Shown here: positions 59,240 through 64,000 of the stretch, piece after piece
Position numbering within the stretch: position 1 is the stretch's first letter
Layout of the letters: each line of letters starts with the position of its first letter
Assembly (NCBI RefSeq): GCF_947179165.1
Contig: NC_077238.1
Coordinates: forward strand, 82,365,757 to 82,429,756
DNA length: 64,000 nucleotides
Source of the DNA: Solanum dulcamara
Taxonomy: Eukaryota; Streptophyta; Magnoliopsida; Solanales; Solanaceae
Direction of reading: 5' to 3'
The notes under the pieces: generated by a model
What the model was told of the DNA's origin: nothing
Database searches by the model: none
What the model saw: only the letters and a program-made list of their open reading frames with translations
Program-made: the position numbers and the translations under genes

Positions 59240-60871
59240 GTGTTCATTTGGTTTTTTGTTTTTTCTTTTAAATATTTTTTTTAAAAAAAAAAAAAGATTG
59301 TATACCATTTTTGGTCAATTAATTTTCATTTTAATTTTTATGATACGCAATACTTGTCAGCTCATACCAATAACCAGACGGGTGAAAATTGTGAAGAAAT
59401 CACTCACGTATTTTTGTGTGAGTTAAGATTTGAATCTGAGATGATCTTATTAGGGCGGAGCCAGCTTAATGTTTATATGTAGATGTTGAACCCCCTTTGA
59501 CCAGTTTATGTGTTTACTTCTTTCGATTTTTTCTTAGTGAAAATTATGGCTTAATCACTTAACTTTATGATTCTCAACTTACTTCATTGATTATTAGGTC
59601 ACATAATTAATTGTTAATTTTTGTGATATTTGACTATATATTTAGTTTTAAATTATTTGAAAAGCACTTATCTTTTGTCCTTTTTCATTTTATACGGGTA
59701 TATTACGTTCGAACTAATTTTTGAAATATATTAGTCAACATAGGTGAAACTAGGTACTACAAGGATCCAAGTTTGCTTCATCCAAATATTAGGCTTTGCA
59801 ACCTAATAATCCTGTGTTTTTTTTAATAAAAAAAGTAATCATAAACATAATTAAAAGATGACATTATTCTTATAGATCTTGAAATTTGTTGTGTTAAAGA
59901 AATACTTTAGCATGTCTTCACCCGTGATCATAATATCCTAAACATTTGTTATGATTCGACGTACTTTTATTCTCACTCTTTATCACGAAATGTGTGTGAT
60001 CAGAAGCACATATTTTATAGCCAAACTAAACTATGGTTTGTTCCTCGAATTCGTACAGGGCTTTCTTCAATCTGCATAATTATGTTACTCCCTTTCATAT
60101 CACATCTGGATGCCATCATCATAATAAAAATTCTGACTTTGTCAGTGATTGCTAATTATGAAGTATCAATACAATCTTAACATAAAACATGGATAGTTAA
60201 GTTGTGGGGTGGTTAATAATTATTTAAAGTTGTGAATATTTCCGAACAAAATGATCAAAAAGTGTCATTTAAATTAATTAAAGGTTAAATATGTTTAGTC
60301 CGGTATTTTAAAGATAAAAATTAGATTTATCACTATCAACCCAATAAAATATTTTTGAAAAATAAATAAATTTCGGATTGGGCTTTCTTTGAGCCCTTTA
60401 TAAAGTGGTTAGTATACATAGGTAGAAACGGCATAAGGTAACCCCTTTTTGACACACTATTTAAATTATAGTCATTGCATAATATATTTAAAGTTTAACC
60501 ATATATACAAACTGAAACCGAGCGCTTCATATTGGTTTCAGTACTACCAAAGCATAACTTTCTCCCTTAGTTTTAAGTTCAAACGAGTTATTGATTTTTC
60601 GGGTTTGAAGTTTTGAACTGTTAAAGTCGAATTTTTACCCATAAGTCTAAAGTTTGAATTGTGTCAAAACTTCAGATACGAAGGTTCATATCTAAAAGTT
60701 CATATTCGAAGTTCGAAACATTAGAATGGAAGTCCAAAGTTTGTTTATAAGTCAACTAAGTATTACCTACTTTGTAAATTTGACTATGTTTTAAATAGTG
60801 GTCCAAAGTTTGATTATAAGGCAACTACGGATTACCTACTTTGTAATTTTGACTACGTTTTAAATAGTGGT
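59240..60871. other. Gene-free DNA next to the LINE
   Basis: No gene supported. 59240-59300 is the promoter side of PP2C, with a long A tract. About 59455-59530 has the common 'gggcggagccagct' repeat start without a visible partner arm. 60726-60871 is a tandem pair of about 73 bp ('agtccaaagtttg', 'ttataag', 'cctactttgtaa', 'ttttaaatagtggtc'), ending exactly at the poly-T that closes the LINE. Confidence 0.5.
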
Positions 60872-61214
60872 CTTTTTTTTTTTTTTTTCGGGAATAGACC
60901 CTACACGAGGCTCCCACCTCTCGTGCGCGGCCAGGGGTTAAGCCGCTCACCCCCAAGCTGTATTATACATAAAACAGAAAAAAATACAAGGAGGGGGCAT
61001 AGACCTAACCTCCAATCCTATGGTGGTTCATAAGCCGGCCATCCTACTAAGGTCAGCCAACTCATTCCCGATACATGCACACGAAAAGAAAACCTAGAAA
61101 CTATGCACTTAAAGGAGAGGACTCCTCTCGACACAAAGAAACTAGGAAAGCATAAATAAGGGGGGGACACTGTAATTGGGTGCTCAATTCAAGGGTGCAA
61201 GATGAAATAGTAAA

Positions 61215-61740
61215 TCATGGAGGCTTTTTAATCCGTTTGGTCTTCCTCCGTCTGAAGCTGGGCAGGCCGACTCTATCTAGCATGTAGTATCCTCGAGTAT
61301 CAGGAGGTAGCTGCTGGAGGGTGGTGTAGTGGCCTGGAGTGGTAAGAATGTGACTGTGCTTGGAGAGAGCATCCGCAGTGAAGTTTGCCTCCCTGTATAC
61401 ATGCCTACAAGAAAAGAAAGCAAATAATTTGGAAATAACAACAAGGTCATGAGTTACCTGGTAAAGGCTCCACGGAGGTTTCGTTTGATGATTGATCCAT
61501 TTAGTGAGCAACTCCGAGTCAACTTCTAGGATAACGTGCTGAAAGCCCTTTTGAATGCACCATTTAAGCCCATAAACTGCCGCCTCTAGTTCGGCTTGAT
61601 TGTTGGTTCCCTCCCCTAACGGTATGGCATAGGCGAAGATGAATTTACCCATGTGATCTCTTAAGATTCCACCCCCCCCCCCCAGTTGGCCCTGGATTAC
61701 CCAACGCACTGCCGTCAGTGTTCAGCTTGACGAAACCTAG
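61215..61740 (-). pseudogene. LINE RNase H domain, frame broken
   Basis: RNase H of the plant L1 type: the KLNTDGSALGNPGP opening (first catalytic Asp) lies upstream of a G-run (C12 on the plus strand at 61672-61683) that shifts frame. Then GGILRDHMGKFIFAYAIPLG, NNQAELEAAVYGLKWC (Glu), ILEVDSELLTKWIN (Asp), and YREANFTADALSKHSH follow in one open frame to a stop at 61215. A TGA separates it from the RT frame. Confidence 0.8.
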
Positions 61741-61752
61741 TTGTGGCTTAAT

Positions 61753-63927
61753 TCACGAGACTTGGGTGATCTTCATCTCATGAGTACACTTATCTATACA
61801 GGAGATGGTGTGGATCCAGTTCGAGGGCCAATGGATATAGGGGTACGCGACTCTAAGGAGATTTGAGATGTCCTTGAAAATTGCAAATTTCACTCTCGCC
61901 AAACTAGAACTCTTCCCCCCGTATTTGCTCGCGCACCTATTCTTCCACAAATTCCAACATATAAATATTGGGGTGGAGTGAAGGATAAGTTTGTGAGCTT
62001 CTGTGCGGTACTTGCGAAGCCACCAACTCATAACAAGAGGTTTGAGGGGTGTGGCTTCATGCCTTATGCCTAGGGAATCTGAGAAGTAGCGCCAAATATT
62101 CCTAGCGAATTGGCCAGTGCTGAAAATGTGCTCTATGGTATCCGGACCTGGAATATGGCAGCAACAACATGGAGTGGAATCATAGCCGAATGCAGTTAGC
62201 TTTTCCTCCGTTGGCAGCTTGCCTCTAAAAGCCCTCCACAACAAAAAAGAGCATTTAAAGGGGATGTTTTTGTGCCAAGTGTAATAGTCGGAAAATGTCT
62301 TGGTCCGGTGTTCCCTGACAACCTGCCATGCCGAGGAACATGTGAAGTTCCCATTGGTGTTAGGCTTCCAAATGGCCTGATCGGGTGTGTTTCCTTGCAT
62401 CTGAATTGTGGAAGAAGTAATGAGAGGGACGAGTTGCACTGGTGCCAACTGATTTAGCATATCGATGTTCCATTGCCCATTTATAAGAAAATCAGCCACC
62501 CTCGCGTTGCTTGCGTTTCCCAATTCCTGCCTATAGTTGGTTAAGGGGCCGATACCTAGCCAATCGTCCCACCAAAAATAACACGAACCCGAGTGAAGCC
62601 TCCATTGAATGTGAGGTTCAGCAATGTGTTTGTTGTGCATCATGTGTTTCCATACAAGCGACTGGCCAGAATGGAATTTTTTTCTGATGGGGTTGGCTCT
62701 CTGACAGTATTTGGCTCTAAGGAACTCACCCCACAACGTTGGTTTAGCTCTAAAGATCCACCATTGCTTGAGCTGGAGAGATTTACACACATCTGTAGTT
62801 CTCCTCAACCCAATACCTCCTTCGTCATATGGATAACAAAGTTTTTTCCATGAAGCCCAATGGTATTTTTTCTTGTTATCCTTCCACCCCCAGAAAAAAT
62901 CAGCGGTGACTCTCTCAATCTGTTTGAGAGTAGTACGGGGGGGAGTAATGGCCGAAAGAAGGTGAATGGGGAGCGACTGAAATACGTATTTCACGAGTGT
63001 AGCTCTACCGCCGTAGCTGAGGATTTTGGAGTGCCACCCTCTAATTCTGTTGACAACCTTAGAGACCATGTTCGTGTAGTACATGACTCTTTGCCTGCCA
63101 ATGTACAGAGGACATCCTAAGTAGGTGATGGGACTATGCTTCTGAGTGAAACCCATAACCTGTTTCACCGTTTCCACATTGTCTTGGAGTGCATTGGGAT
63201 GCATCATGAAGTGGCTCTTATTTTTGTTTATAAGCTGCCCCGATGTCTTTTCATACAGAGTCAAGGTCTTCATGATAATTTGAAGAATTTCCCTCCTTCC
63301 GGAGGAAAAGATGATAACGTCATCCGCAAAACTCAAATGGTTAATTTGTGGGCCTCTTTTCTTCATATAAAAACCATGATAGAAGTGGTAATTATGAAGA
63401 CTATTCAACATTCTGGAAAGCACCTCCGCTCCCAAAATGAATAAAGCGGGAGCAAGAGGATCACCCTATTTGAGCCCTCTGGTGGAATGGAAAAAACCAT
63501 GTCTAGATCCATTAATAATAACAAAGTACCAATTGTTAGACATGATTCGCCAAATCATATCAATAAAGGTCTCACCGAAGCCCATCCTTCTCAGTACCAG
63601 ACAAGTATAAGACCAGGAGACTCTATCATATGCTTTGGCCATGTCTAACTTGATAACCACGTTGTCACCAATAACGGGCTTTCTGATATCGTGGATAATC
63701 TCCTGTGCTAGCATGATATTTTCGGAGATGCTTCTTCCTTTTACAAATCCAGATTGATTGGGAGAAATAAGAACGGGAAGAATCGGTGCAAGCCTGGGGC
63801 TAATGAGTTTTGATATGATCTTATTGGTGAAGTTACTAAGACTAATGGGTCTATAGTCAGAGAGTGTGTTGGGGTGATCTACCTTAGGGAGCAAGACCAA
63901 ACAAGCATGAGAAAAGAATTTAGGCAT
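61753..63927 (-). pseudogene. LINE reverse transcriptase, one in-frame stop
   Basis: RT landmarks: LPKVDHPNTLSDYRPISLSN, NQSGFVKGRSISENIMLAQE, KLDMAKAYDRVSW, then a stop (TAG where LKQGDPL is expected, about 63463-63468), then GDPLAPALFILGAEVLSRML, NHLSFADDVIIFSSG (catalytic FADD), TYLGCPLYIG. The C-terminal part has FLLWRAFRGKLPTEEKL and the zf-RVT Cys/His region. Apart from the stop the frame is open for 560 codons, so decay is recent. Confidence 0.85.
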
Positions 63928-64000
63928 AGCATACCCTCCGAAGAAAGAAGTAATGACTGCTAGTAGGTCCTCCGAAATAATCTCCCAGCAAGTTTGGAAG

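Larger units (their letters stand above)
60872..64000 (-). mobile_element. L1-type LINE, 3' part, decayed
   Basis: Non-LTR retrotransposon on the minus strand, running off the window at its 5' side. From 5' to 3': reverse transcriptase, zinc-binding zf-RVT region, RNase H, 3' UTR, and a poly(A) tail seen as a T run at 60872-60888. Defects: an in-frame stop at the join between the two RT pieces and shifted frame at a C12 run (61672-61683 on the plus strand). No target duplication can be tested because the 5' end is outside. Confidence 0.9.

Noticed and set aside
62272..63444. Several plus-strand frames of 60-100 codons
   Set aside because: They are shadows of the LINE reverse transcriptase on the opposite strand.

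Overview
This window is nuclear DNA from a flowering plant, almost certainly a nightshade (Solanaceae, tomato/potato-like). The evidence is AT-rich intergenic DNA, multi-exon genes with GT-AG introns, plant-only families (PHR1-like MYB-CC, plasmodesmata-located DUF26 protein, clade-D PP2C, PGG-domain proteins, TenA-HAD TH2), and many copies of repeats typical of Solanaceae (TS/RTE-type tails, Au SINE, short tRNA-derived SINEs, hAT-like MITEs). No bacterial features, operons or CRISPR arrays are present. All gene models were assembled by eye from splice sites, reading phase and family recall; the joined exons of every intact model add up to a multiple of three.

Layout. 1.3-6.4 kb (-): NOP58, core protein of box C/D snoRNPs, 8 coding exons plus a leader intron. 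6.85-10.24 kb (+): RPC10/RPC11, the cleavage subunit of RNA polymerase III, divergent from NOP58; a U6 snRNA pseudogene lies antisense just after its stop codon. 10.4-17.2 kb: gene-poor, with tandem duplications, MITE and SINE remnants and a possible organelle-derived patch. 17.2-21.4 kb (-): TH2-type TenA/HAD thiamin monophosphate phosphatase whose HAD nucleophile Asp is replaced by Lys. 21.8-22.7 kb: a tandem repeat. 23.6-26.2 kb (-): VPS62/DUF946 protein. 29.0-31.4 kb (-): C2-domain protein. 32.5-34.6 kb (-): plasmodesmata-located protein. 36.4-44.1 kb (+): PHR1-like MYB-CC regulator with a long, repeat-filled leader. 44.6-50.2 kb (-): tandem cluster of four PGG-domain-only membrane proteins, the last a pseudogene. 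51.6-59.2 kb (-): clade-D protein phosphatase 2C. 60.9-64.0 kb (-): a decayed L1-type LINE running off the window.

The genes form no single pathway. NOP58 and RPC10 share a short divergent promoter and both serve non-coding RNA production. Recurrent themes are tandem arrays inside first or leader introns (NOP58, TH2, PHR1-like, PP2C), short uORFs that touch or overlap the main start codon (PGG2, PGG3, PHR1-like, PP2C), and local duplication that copied the PHR1-like 3' end into the PGG cluster.
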